Made by a program: the position numbers and the translations under genes
Assembly (NCBI GenBank): GCA_964549495.1
Contig: CAZJWJ010000030.1
Coordinates: 1 to 53,567 of the forward strand
Direction: 5' to 3'
DNA: 53,567 bases
Origin: JACKBJ01 sp964549495
GTDB lineage: Bacteria; Chloroflexota; Anaerolineae; Epilineales; Epilineaceae
In this document: one piece after another, positions 25,584 through 33,291 of the stretch
Layout of the letters: the number at the start of each line of letters is the position of its first letter
How positions within the stretch are numbered: the stretch's first letter is position 1
The notes under the pieces: generated by a model
What the model saw: only the letters and a program-made list of their open reading frames with translations
What the model was told of the DNA's origin: nothing
Databases searched by the model: none

Positions 25584-28500
25584 TTACGGGCAAGCCTGCG
25601 TACCCGGCAGCATGTAGGTCAGCTCGAGCACCGGGCCGTGAGCGCCTCGCTCGGGTTCCGAAGCCCGGATCTTGAGACTGGGGCTGTTGGGCCATTCGTG
25701 GCGTAGGCGCAGCGCGTAGCCATAGTCCAACTCCGGATGCTCGAACCAGAAGCGGAAGGCCGCGTCCATCCGGTCGGCGGTGATGCGCTGGGGCTGGTCG
25801 ATGGCGGTCAGGGTGGCCACGGCGTCGGTGACCTCGGCCAGATCCCATTCGCTGTCGTAGTCCGAGGGTTGGTCGCCGGCCCGCCCCAGCGCCGAGGCAC
25901 CGGCGCGGTTCCAGCGTCCGTCCGGATGGCTGTGATCGCGCCAGGTCGGACCACCCGTCGGGCTGTTGTTGAAGTCTCCACCCCGGTGGTCGCGCCAGGG
26001 CTGCAGGACCCTGCGCAGTTCGAGGGTCTGCGCGTCGCCCATCTCGGGCCGCAGGATGATGGCTGCCTGGCGGATGAAGTCGTCGGCGGTGACGCCGGTC
26101 ACCTCGCGGAAGGCCGCCTGCCATTCGAAGCGGATGAAGCCGGGGTTGCGCGTGTCGCCGTCCTGGTAGAGCCAAGGGCTGCCGTGCGACCAGGTCGACA
26201 GGCCCGGTCCGACCGGACCGGCGTCGTGGACCTCGATGGTCAGGTGCTCGTAGCCCGAACCGCCCAGGGTGATGGTCGGGCTGGGTCGCAGCGCGAAGCC
26301 GCGGCGGTTGCGCGGGTCGTCGGGTCGCAGGCTGTTGGCCCGGCCGAGCGAGCTACTGCCGGCCATGTCCAGAATGCCTTCGCGGGCGGCCAGGTGGAAC
26401 TCCTGGACCTGGCATTCGATGGGCAATTCGACCTCCAGGCTCACCCGGTCGCCGTTGCCTTCGGGGTAGTCGATCGACCGGATCGTCAGCGGGCTGCCCG
26501 ACCCGTCGGTGAGCCGGTAATGCTCGGGATCCGTAGCGCTCTCCTCCTCGACCGCCTCGTTGAACCAGGCCTCGATCCGGCGGTGGCTCGAGGCCTCGAC
26601 GCGGACCAAGTAGGGCGGCTCGGTGTCGCGTGCGGCGCGCACCTCCTCCGCGCCGGTCCGGCCGTCGAGTGAGAGCACGAATTCGGCCAGGTCGTCGATC
26701 TGGCGACCCAGTAGGCGACCCGGGTAGCCGTGGGCTGCCTCGCGCTGGCCGTAGGCGCCGTAGTCGGCCAGGACCTCGGCCATGCTGCCGGCCCAGCGGT
26801 AGGTGCCGTCCCAAGGACTGGTGTCGAAGACGCCGATCAGGGTCGGCGTATTGACACACCAAAGACACTCGCCGCGGCGGCCCGCATCGTTCAGCTCGCG
26901 CTCCCCGCCATCCCGGCGCTGGCCGACGTCGTGGAAGCCGAAGTCGAGGAAGGCCGATTCGGGGACGTGGCAGCTGGCGCAATCGGCGTCGCCGCTGTAC
27001 TGCTGGTGGTCCGGGCCCTGGAAGATGGCCGCACCCCGCTGCGCGGACGGACTCAGGCTCGCGTCGGACTGGCGATAGGGACTGCGATCCAAGTGCGGCA
27101 AGACCTCGAGGAAGTGGGCCATGGCGTCCAGGTCGGCATCCAAGCCGGCATTCGGCTGGCCCAGCTCCGGCCGGGCTCGATCGCCGAGGAAGCCGGTCCC
27201 GCCCATCAGGGGCCCGCGGATCGTATGCTCGAAGTCCTGGACCTCGTCGCGGTCGCCCGAGCGGTGCAGCTGCCCCCAGCCCAGGTCGGCGGCACGCTGG
27301 CCGGCGTCGAAGGTGCTGGCCAAACCGCGCATCGAGGGCACCGCGCGCGGCCCGTGGCCCTGGCCGGCGGTGCCGGCCGGCAGGTGCTCGAAGTTCCAGG
27401 ACCGGCCGTCGTGCTCGCCGTTGATGTGGCAGGAGGCGCAGCTGACCTTCTCGTTGGCGGAGATCCGGGGATCGGCGCTGGTGAAGAAGAGCCGCGCGCC
27501 GGTCAGGGCCTCCGCGTCGGCCAGCGGATCGTCCGGGTCGGGCGGCAAGAGGTCGACCCGCCGGCTCTCCACCGGCTGCATGGGCCGGCTGAGGTCGACG
27601 ACCGACAGGTCGAAGCTGAGGCTGTTGAAGACGTAGGCCCGCGCCGCCTCCGGATCGACCACCAGGCCCTTGGGTCGACTGCCGACGCGCAGCTCGGGCA
27701 GACCGGGTGCACGCGGATCGACCTCCGACTTGAACATCCGCGTCTCGCGCGGCAGGACGATCAGCTCGTCGGACTGCTCGGCCAGCGCCAGGGCGTAGCG
27801 CCCCTCGCCGGCGCGCAGGAAACCCAGGTCGACCAGGCCCGAGACGCTGGCGTTCCAGCCGTAGCCCAACCAGGGCGGGTTGTTGTCGCCGCGCAGCGGG
27901 TCGTGGACCTGCACCGCGCTGAGCACGACCTTGTCGTCGGCGGTCAGGGCGCGGCGCGAGAGGTCCAGCCGGCGGATGCTGGCCTGGATGACCGAGTCGG
28001 GGCCGGGCTCGTCGTTGTGGAAGTTGTGGTACTGCATCGGGAACCACATCCGGCGGACCTCGCCCCAGGCGGGCTCCATGGCCGGATGCCCGCGGAAGGT
28101 CAGGTAGCCGCCTTCGGGTAGGTTCTTGAACTCGTCGTCGGCCTGCAACTGGCTGCCGTTGCGCGGGCTGGCCGCGCCGGGCCGCAGCAAGGTCGTGACG
28201 CGATGCCCCGCCTCGCCGCCCAGCTGGACCCGCGAGAGCCTGGGGTGCTCGCCCTCGGGATGCAGGTGGGTAACCCAGGCCTCGCCCGGCCGGTCGGTGA
28301 AAGCGATGCCCAAGGGGCTGCGCCAGACCGGCTCGATGAAGGTCGTCTCCAGGCTCTGGACGTCGACGACCGCGATGGCCGGTTTGCGATGCAAGGTGAC
28401 CAGGGCCCATCGCTGCCGACCGTCCTCGCCGGGCGGCGAGAGCGCGATGCCGTAGGGACCGCTCCCAAAGGGCATTTCGACGCCGCCCACGACCCGGCCG

Positions 28501-29306
28501 CTCTCGCCGTCCAGCAGGTAGACCCGGTCGCTGCCGCGGGCCGTGACCCAGACGCGATCGCCCGAGTCCTCCACCGCCACGCCTTCCAGCTCGTGGCGTA
28601 GGGGGCGGCCGCGGTCGCTCGGTGAGGGCAGCCGGAAGTGGGCCACCTGGCCGCTCTGGCTGTCGTAGCGCGAGACGGCTCCGGCATGGGCGTTGGCCAC
28701 CCAGACGTAGCGACCCTCGGGTCCGATGGCCACCGGCCCGCTCTTATAGAGCCGATCGCCCGAGCCGCCCACCGGATTCTGCGCCGTGGCCGTCGGTGTC
28801 GAGGGCTCGGTGGGCCGCGGCTCGGTCGGGCGCGGTTCGGTCGGTTCGGGCTCGGTGGGGCGGCGAGTCGGCTCGGGCGCGGTGGCGCGTGCCGTCGGTT
28901 CGGGCTCGGTCGGTCGTGCGGTTGCCCCCGGCTCCGTCGGCCGGGGCGTGGCCGGCGCGACGACCACGGGGTCTTGAAGCGCGTTCAGCGCCACGCCGCG
29001 CGCCAGGAAGGGCAGCACGGCCACCAAGCTGCGATCCAAGGCCGATGGGCCGTCCGGCGAGGCCTCGGCCGCGCGCTCGGCGGCTTCCGGTAGCGCTTGG
29101 CCCATCGCCATGCGCGCCGGCCAAGCGGGTGCTGCGGATTCGCGGGATGAGACCTCGGCGATCGCGGCGCTGGCGACCGGCAGGATCAGCGCGAGCAAGA
29201 GCATCACGCCGAAGGCGAGCGATCTGAGCACCGCGGCTCGATGTCCGACGCGGAACGGCGCTCGCATCTCGCCGGCGAAGGGATCGATCGGGATTCTCGG
29301 GGTCAC
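25584..29306 (-). CDS. exported YVTN-type beta-propeller / di-haem cytochrome c peroxidase-like protein with DNRLRE C-terminus
   Basis: A 1240-aa cell-surface protein. GTG at 29306 has AGGAGG 5 nt upstream. Segments in order: a membrane/signal segment (FGVMLLLALILPVASA); a Pro/Thr/Glu repeat linker (PTEP repeats, about 28780-28960); a six- or seven-bladed propeller with YVWVANAHAGAVSRYD and DRVYLLDGESGRVVGG; a MauG/CcpA-like part with two CASCH haem c motifs at residues 623-627 and 776-780; an Ig-like domain (IEAWFNEAVEEESATDP); and a C-terminal DNRLRE-type domain. Known relatives bind two haems and oxidise proteins or reduce peroxide. Fusing propeller, di-haem and DNRLRE in one chain is unusual. 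Electron partner and substrate are unknown. Confidence 0.82.
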   Translation of the reverse strand: MTPRIPIDPFAGEMRAPFRVGHRAAVLRSLAFGVMLLLALILPVASAAIAEVSSRESAAPAWPARMAMGQALPEAAERAAEASPDGPSALDRSLVAVLPFLARGVALNALQDPVVVAPATPRPTEPGATARPTEPEPTARATAPEPTRRPTEPEPTEPRPTEPRPTEPSTPTATAQNPVGGSGDRLYKSGPVAIGPEGRYVWVANAHAGAVSRYDSQSGQVAHFRLPSPSDRGRPLRHELEGVAVEDSGDRVWVTARGSDRVYLLDGESGRVVGGVEMPFGSGPYGIALSPPGEDGRQRWALVTLHRKPAIAVVDVQSLETTFIEPVWRSPLGIAFTDRPGEAWVTHLHPEGEHPRLSRVQLGGEAGHRVTTLLRPGAASPRNGSQLQADDEFKNLPEGGYLTFRGHPAMEPAWGEVRRMWFPMQYHNFHNDEPGPDSVIQASIRRLDLSRRALTADDKVVLSAVQVHDPLRGDNNPPWLGYGWNASVSGLVDLGFLRAGEGRYALALAEQSDELIVLPRETRMFKSEVDPRAPGLPELRVGSRPKGLVVDPEAARAYVFNSLSFDLSVVDLSRPMQPVESRRVDLLPPDPDDPLADAEALTGARLFFTSADPRISANEKVSCASCHINGEHDGRSWNFEHLPAGTAGQGHGPRAVPSMRGLASTFDAGQRAADLGWGQLHRSGDRDEVQDFEHTIRGPLMGGTGFLGDRARPELGQPNAGLDADLDAMAHFLEVLPHLDRSPYRQSDASLSPSAQRGAAIFQGPDHQQYSGDADCASCHVPESAFLDFGFHDVGQRRDGGERELNDAGRRGECLWCVNTPTLIGVFDTSPWDGTYRWAGSMAEVLADYGAYGQREAAHGYPGRLLGRQIDDLAEFVLSLDGRTGAEEVRAARDTEPPYLVRVEASSHRRIEAWFNEAVEEESATDPEHYRLTDGSGSPLTIRSIDYPEGNGDRVSLEVELPIECQVQEFHLAAREGILDMAGSSSLGRANSLRPDDPRNRRGFALRPSPTITLGGSGYEHLTIEVHDAGPVGPGLSTWSHGSPWLYQDGDTRNPGFIRFEWQAAFREVTGVTADDFIRQAAIILRPEMGDAQTLELRRVLQPWRDHRGGDFNNSPTGGPTWRDHSHPDGRWNRAGASALGRAGDQPSDYDSEWDLAEVTDAVATLTAIDQPQRITADRMDAAFRFWFEHPELDYGYALRLRHEWPNSPSLKIRASEPERGAHGPVLELTYMLPGTQACP

Positions 29307-29629
29307 GTCGGCCTCCTGGACCAGGCGAGCGGTGGCTTCACTTTCCACAAGGACGGACCGGGCGCTGGATGTCGAGCCTCCCGGTAGATCCGGGCTGCTC
29401 GAGCTTCCCGCAAGCATCTCTCTGACTGTGCACCCGCGCTTCGAGACGCTCCGGCCTTCGGGTTCCATAGACACCGCGGCCGGGAGAAGTGAGACGCCAA
29501 GCTGCAGGCCGGTGCCTGATTCGCCACCGGGAGCGCGGCCGGGTGGCGTGTTGGCGACCGGTCGCGACGAGCCTTCATCCGAAGTCCTCGAAGGTCCCCT
29601 CCGCTCGGGCACGGTCGGCCTGCGGGGCC
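29307..29629. other. intergenic stretch without a recognisable gene
   Basis: It separates two minus-strand genes. Reading frames here have no ribosome sites or recognisable protein features. A short stem (CCCGG/CCGGG with a 5-nt loop) lies near 29390. The only clear functional element is the AGGAGG ribosome site for the downstream haem protein at 29312-29317. No convincing promoter was seen. Confidence 0.5.
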
Positions 29630-30541
29630 TCAATCCTCGTTCGTGCTCGGCCCGCTCGTATGGGTCGCTCGCACGTGACGCATTCGAGCGCGGAGCTCAT
29701 CGAGCTCGCCTGCCAGCCCGGGAAGTCGGGGCCGGGCCAGCTCCAGCGTCTCCTCGACCAGCGGGCCCAGCAGCCGCGCGGCCACCGCCGGGCGGGCCGC
29801 CAGGCAGCGGCGGATGCGACCGGCCAGATCCGCCGGCGCCAGCGGCAGCTCCTGGCAGCAGCGGTCCAGATGCTTCAGCGTCCGGGGTGGGTAGACTCGG
29901 CCGGCGGCGTGGAGCAGCAAGAGCAGGCGCTCGATGTCGCCGGCCCGATTGAGCTGGTAGAGCAGCGCGTCGTCGCGCTGGCCCAGCATCCGGTAGGTCC
30001 AGGGCGCGAAGCGAGGCAGCTGCCGGCGGGCGAGATCCTCGGCGACCGCGTCCGGCAAGCGGCCGGCGGCTTCGGCCCAGGCCTGGATGCGATCCGCGCC
30101 CAGGATCGGCCAGGCGCGCTGGATGCTGTGCAGGACGGCCAGCTTGATCCGATCGGAATCCTGCCGCTGGGTCACGTCGGCCACCAGCTTGTCCATCGAC
30201 ACGGCCAGCTTGTGGGTGACGTCGACCTCGAGCCCTTCCCGCGACCCGCCACCCAGATACCAGGTGTCGGCCCGGCTCTGCAGGGCCAAGTCGGGCTGGC
30301 GGATCTCCGAATCGTCCATCGCCAGGTCCTGCCCGCCGAGCGAGTCCACCACGTCCCGACGAGATTCGGCGGCCGGCGTCTGATGCCAGTAGACGATCAA
30401 GTCGAGGTCGGACCAGGCATCGGCCAGGCCGCGGGCGGCGCCGCCGACCAGGGCGATCGCCAGGACCTTTTCGTCGGCGGCGTAGGCGGGTGCGATCTGG
30501 TCGCGCGCCAGCTCGAGGCGCCAGGTGGAGGCTTCGTTCAC
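29630..30541 (-). CDS. nucleotidyltransferase-fold protein (DUF4037-like)
   Basis: 303 aa. The N-terminal polymerase-beta-type nucleotidyltransferase core shows LVGGAARGLADAWSDLDLIVYW, the GG-x-S-D-x-D pattern that binds metal and NTP. A third acidic residue is likely in GLEVDVTHK. The C-terminal half is helical (ALLYQLNRAGDIERLLLLLH), as in DUF4037 and aminoglycoside nucleotidyltransferase-like proteins. Start is GTG at 30541. It faces away from the MFS pair. It might modify a small molecule or a macromolecule, and an antibiotic-modifying role is possible but unsupported. Confidence 0.75.
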   Translation of the reverse strand: MNEASTWRLELARDQIAPAYAADEKVLAIALVGGAARGLADAWSDLDLIVYWHQTPAAESRRDVVDSLGGQDLAMDDSEIRQPDLALQSRADTWYLGGGSREGLEVDVTHKLAVSMDKLVADVTQRQDSDRIKLAVLHSIQRAWPILGADRIQAWAEAAGRLPDAVAEDLARRQLPRFAPWTYRMLGQRDDALLYQLNRAGDIERLLLLLHAAGRVYPPRTLKHLDRCCQELPLAPADLAGRIRRCLAARPAVAARLLGPLVEETLELARPRLPGLAGELDELRARMRHVRATHTSGPSTNED

Positions 30542-30607
30542 GGGGCTTGCTACCCATTCGAGTCACGGTGGCGGTCTACCCGGCCGATCCGGCGTTCGGC
30601 CGGCCGG

Positions 30608-30616
30608 ATCATAGCA
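30608..30616 (-). promoter_or_regulatory. candidate extended -10 promoter for the nucleotidyltransferase gene
   Basis: TGCTATGAT on the minus strand, about 67 nt upstream of the GTG. No good -35 is seen, as is common for extended -10 promoters. Confidence 0.38.
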
Positions 30617-30654
30617 CGCCAGCCGATCCCCTGGCCCGAAACCGCCGGTGCCTG

Positions 30655-30663
30655 TGCTATGGT
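30655..30663 (+). promoter_or_regulatory. candidate extended -10 promoter for the MFS pair
   Basis: TGCTATGGT about 60 nt upstream of the TTG start at 30723. It would exclude the earlier GTG at 30648 as start, since that lies upstream of the predicted transcript. Confidence 0.35.
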
Positions 30664-30722
30664 TGCCGATCTCGCCGCCCGCGCGATGCCGCTCGCCCGG
30701 GCCCCCCGCCGAGGTCGCCAAC

Positions 30723-31952
30723 TTGACCGCAGCCCGCTCGACGCCTTCGCGCCTGGATCCCGCCACGGTCGACCACACCCTGCGCTGGGAAGGCCTGCGC
30801 AATTACCTGGCACGGCCGGCGCGGGTAGCCGCCATGGGCGGCGGCCTCTTCCTGCTGGTGGCCATCGACCATTTCGAGGCCGGGCCGACGGCCAAGGCGC
30901 TGATCGCCGGCGCCAGCTTCATCGGCCTGATGGCCTCGCCGATGACGGTCTGGCTGGCGGCTCGCTTCCGCCTGTCGATCAGCCGGGCCTTGGCGCTCTT
31001 CATGTTCGTTGCGGCCGCCGGCATCGGCCTGGCCGCGCTCAGCCCGGGCTTCGGGGGCTTCTTCTTCGGCACGCTGATCGGCGCGCCGGCCATCATGGCC
31101 AGCGCACCGCTGATGACCGCCCTGTGGAACGACAGCGTGCCCGGCGAGCGGCGCGGCCGGCGCTACGCGCGCATGACCAGCCTGGCCGGTCTGACCGGCG
31201 TGCTCAGCGCGGCGGCCATCGCGGCCTGGCTCGATGCCGACATCGCGCGCTACCGCTGGGTGCTCCTGATGCTGGCCGGCGGCATGGCCGGCGGCGCGCT
31301 GGCCGCGCTGCGCATCGACAGCGGGCGGGTGCGCGCCGAGGGGGGCAACCCCTATCGCCGGCTGAGCCTGATCTGGCGCGACCGGCGCTTCGGCCTCATC
31401 CTCCTGGGCTGGTTCCTGCTGGGCTTCGGCAACCTGGCGACGATGCCGCTGCGTCTGGAACACGTGGCCGGGGCCGGCGCGGGCTTCGGCTACGGACCGC
31501 AGACCGTGCTCTGGTTGACCCAGGTGCTGCCTCAAGCGGTTGGATTGCTGGCCACGCTGGCCTGGGGCCGGCTCTTCGACCGATTCGACTTCCTGGCCAT
31601 TCGGATCGGTCTCAACCTCTTCTTCGCCGCCTCCATCCTGGCCTTCTTCACCGACTCCCTGGCCCTGCAAGCCACCGGCTCGGCGCTCTTGGGCGTGGCC
31701 CAAGGTGGGGGCACGCTGCTCTGGGGTCTGTGGGTCACGCGCTATGCGCCCGAAGACCGCATCGCCGACCACATGTCGGCCCACACCTTCCTCACCGGCG
31801 TGCGCGGCCTGATCGGGCCCCTGGTGGCCTACCACCTTGCCCAGACCCTGCGGCTCGAACAGATCGCCTGGATGGGCGTCGGCTTGATCGCGATCTCCAG
31901 CCTGCTCTTCGTCTTCCTGTGGCGTGACCGGAAGCGGTCTGTCGCGTCGTGA
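30723..31952 (+). CDS. MFS transporter (first of tandem pair)
   Basis: About 409 aa with roughly twelve hydrophobic segments. The MFS loop between helices 2 and 3 region shows WNDSVPGERRGRRYARMTSL, and a similar Gly/Arg loop (WGRLFDRFDF) occurs in the second half, consistent with the two six-helix halves. Start is TTG at 30723 with GAGG a few bases upstream, chosen over GTG 30648 because the latter precedes the predicted promoter. Its stop overlaps the start of the next, clearly paralogous gene (GTGA). The transported substrate is unknown. Confidence 0.8.
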   Translation: MTAARSTPSRLDPATVDHTLRWEGLRNYLARPARVAAMGGGLFLLVAIDHFEAGPTAKALIAGASFIGLMASPMTVWLAARFRLSISRALALFMFVAAAGIGLAALSPGFGGFFFGTLIGAPAIMASAPLMTALWNDSVPGERRGRRYARMTSLAGLTGVLSAAAIAAWLDADIARYRWVLLMLAGGMAGGALAALRIDSGRVRAEGGNPYRRLSLIWRDRRFGLILLGWFLLGFGNLATMPLRLEHVAGAGAGFGYGPQTVLWLTQVLPQAVGLLATLAWGRLFDRFDFLAIRIGLNLFFAASILAFFTDSLALQATGSALLGVAQGGGTLLWGLWVTRYAPEDRIADHMSAHTFLTGVRGLIGPLVAYHLAQTLRLEQIAWMGVGLIAISSLLFVFLWRDRKRSVAS

Positions 31953-33184
31953 ACGACCTCTCGACCCGGCGATCCCGGCCATCGGACGACCGGGATCTCG
32001 TCCGTCGCACGATCTTGTGGGAAGGGCTGCGGACCCTTTCGAGCCAGCCGGCGCGGGTGGCCGCGCAGGGCAACGGCGTCCTGGTCCTGGTGGCCTTGCA
32101 GCACTTCGAGGCCGGCGGATTGGCCAAGGGGCTGGTCGCCGGCTCGGGCTTCCTGGGCCTCATGATGGCCCCCTTGATCGTCTCGGCGGCGGCGAGATTT
32201 CGGCTCAGCGTCAGCGGCGGCCTGGCGCTGCTCAGCGCCCTGGCGGCTTCCGGTCTGGCACTGGCCGCCTGGAGCCCCGACTTTTCTGGCTACCTGGCCG
32301 GCATCCTCGTCGGACTCCCGATGGCCTTCGCCGTCGCGCCGCTGGTCACCGTCCTCTGGCGGCAACAGGTGCCCGAGGAGCGGCGGGGTCGGAGCTTCGG
32401 GACGGTGACGGCCTTGGCCGGCCTGGTCGGCGTCGTCTCGAGCTTCGGGATCGCCGCCTGGCTGGGCGAGGGCGTCTCGGGTTACCGGCCGGTGATCGCC
32501 GTGCTGGCCCTGCTGATGGCCGGCGCGGCCTTGGCCGCCTGGCGCATCGACAGCCGGCCGATCGCATCCAGTCGGCGCAATCCCTACCGCGTCCTGGCAT
32601 GGCTGTGGCGCGAGCCGCGCTTCGGCGCCATCAACCTGGCCTGGTTCCTGCTCGGCTTCGGCAACCTGGCGGTCCTGCCGCTGCGGGTCGACTACTTGGC
32701 CGGGCCCGACGCCGACTTCGGCTACAGCGCGCGCACCGTGCTCCTGCTCACCCTGGTCCTGCCCCAGGCCATCGGCTTTCTGGCCAGCCTGGGCTTCGGG
32801 CGGCTCTTCGACCGCCTGAGCTTCCTGCATCTGCGCATCGCCATCAACCTCCTCTTCGGCCTGGGCATCCTGTGCTTCTTCACGCCCTGGCTCGGACTGC
32901 AGGTGGCCGGGGCGCTCCTGACCGGTGCCGGCTTCGGCGGCGAGGCGGTCATCTGGGGCCTCTGGGTGACCCAGTACGCCCCCGAGGAGCGCACGGCCGA
33001 CTACATGGCGGTTCACACCTTCCTGACCGGCTTCCGCGGTCTGTTCGGTCCGCTTCTGGCCTACCGGCTGGCCGAGCAGCTGCCCTTGCCCACGGTCGGC
33101 CACCTGGCGGCCGGCCTCATCGCGCTCAGCGCCCTGCTCTTCCTGCGCATCCTGCGCTCCGAGGACCGCCAGCCTTCCGTTTGA
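31949..33184 (+). CDS. MFS transporter (second of tandem pair)
   Basis: 411 aa, paralogous to the preceding gene along its whole length: both share WEGLR near the N-terminus, the PEERRGRSF/PGERRGRRY loop, AWFLLGFGNLA/GWFLLGFGNLA and WGLWVTQYAPEERTAD/WGLWVTRYAPEDRIAD. Start is GTG in a GTGA overlap. A recent tandem duplication or a heterodimeric transporter would explain the pair. The TTGACG at its stop codon may serve as the -35 of the next gene. Substrate unknown. Confidence 0.8.
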   Translation: MNDLSTRRSRPSDDRDLVRRTILWEGLRTLSSQPARVAAQGNGVLVLVALQHFEAGGLAKGLVAGSGFLGLMMAPLIVSAAARFRLSVSGGLALLSALAASGLALAAWSPDFSGYLAGILVGLPMAFAVAPLVTVLWRQQVPEERRGRSFGTVTALAGLVGVVSSFGIAAWLGEGVSGYRPVIAVLALLMAGAALAAWRIDSRPIASSRRNPYRVLAWLWREPRFGAINLAWFLLGFGNLAVLPLRVDYLAGPDADFGYSARTVLLLTLVLPQAIGFLASLGFGRLFDRLSFLHLRIAINLLFGLGILCFFTPWLGLQVAGALLTGAGFGGEAVIWGLWVTQYAPEERTADYMAVHTFLTGFRGLFGPLLAYRLAEQLPLPTVGHLAAGLIALSALLFLRILRSEDRQPSV

Positions 33185-33209
33185 CGGCCGGCCCCTGCGG
33201 TGATACAAG
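33181..33209 (+). promoter_or_regulatory. candidate promoter for the PNGase F-like gene
   Basis: TTGACG (33181-33186, overlapping the MFS stop codon), 17 nt, TACAAG (33204-33209). A perfect 6-bp hairpin (CTCGCC/GGCGAG, 33225-33240) lies in the resulting leader. Confidence 0.42.
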
Positions 33210-33291
33210 CCCGAGCCACGGTCGCTCGCCAGCGGGCGAGGCCCCGGGTCCACCGCGCGACGGATCGCGCATTCGCATGGAGTTCAGCACG

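Noticed and set aside
28780..28960. Apparent DNA tandem repeat array
   Set aside because: It is the coding sequence of PTEP-type linker repeats in the di-haem protein, not a CRISPR or satellite.
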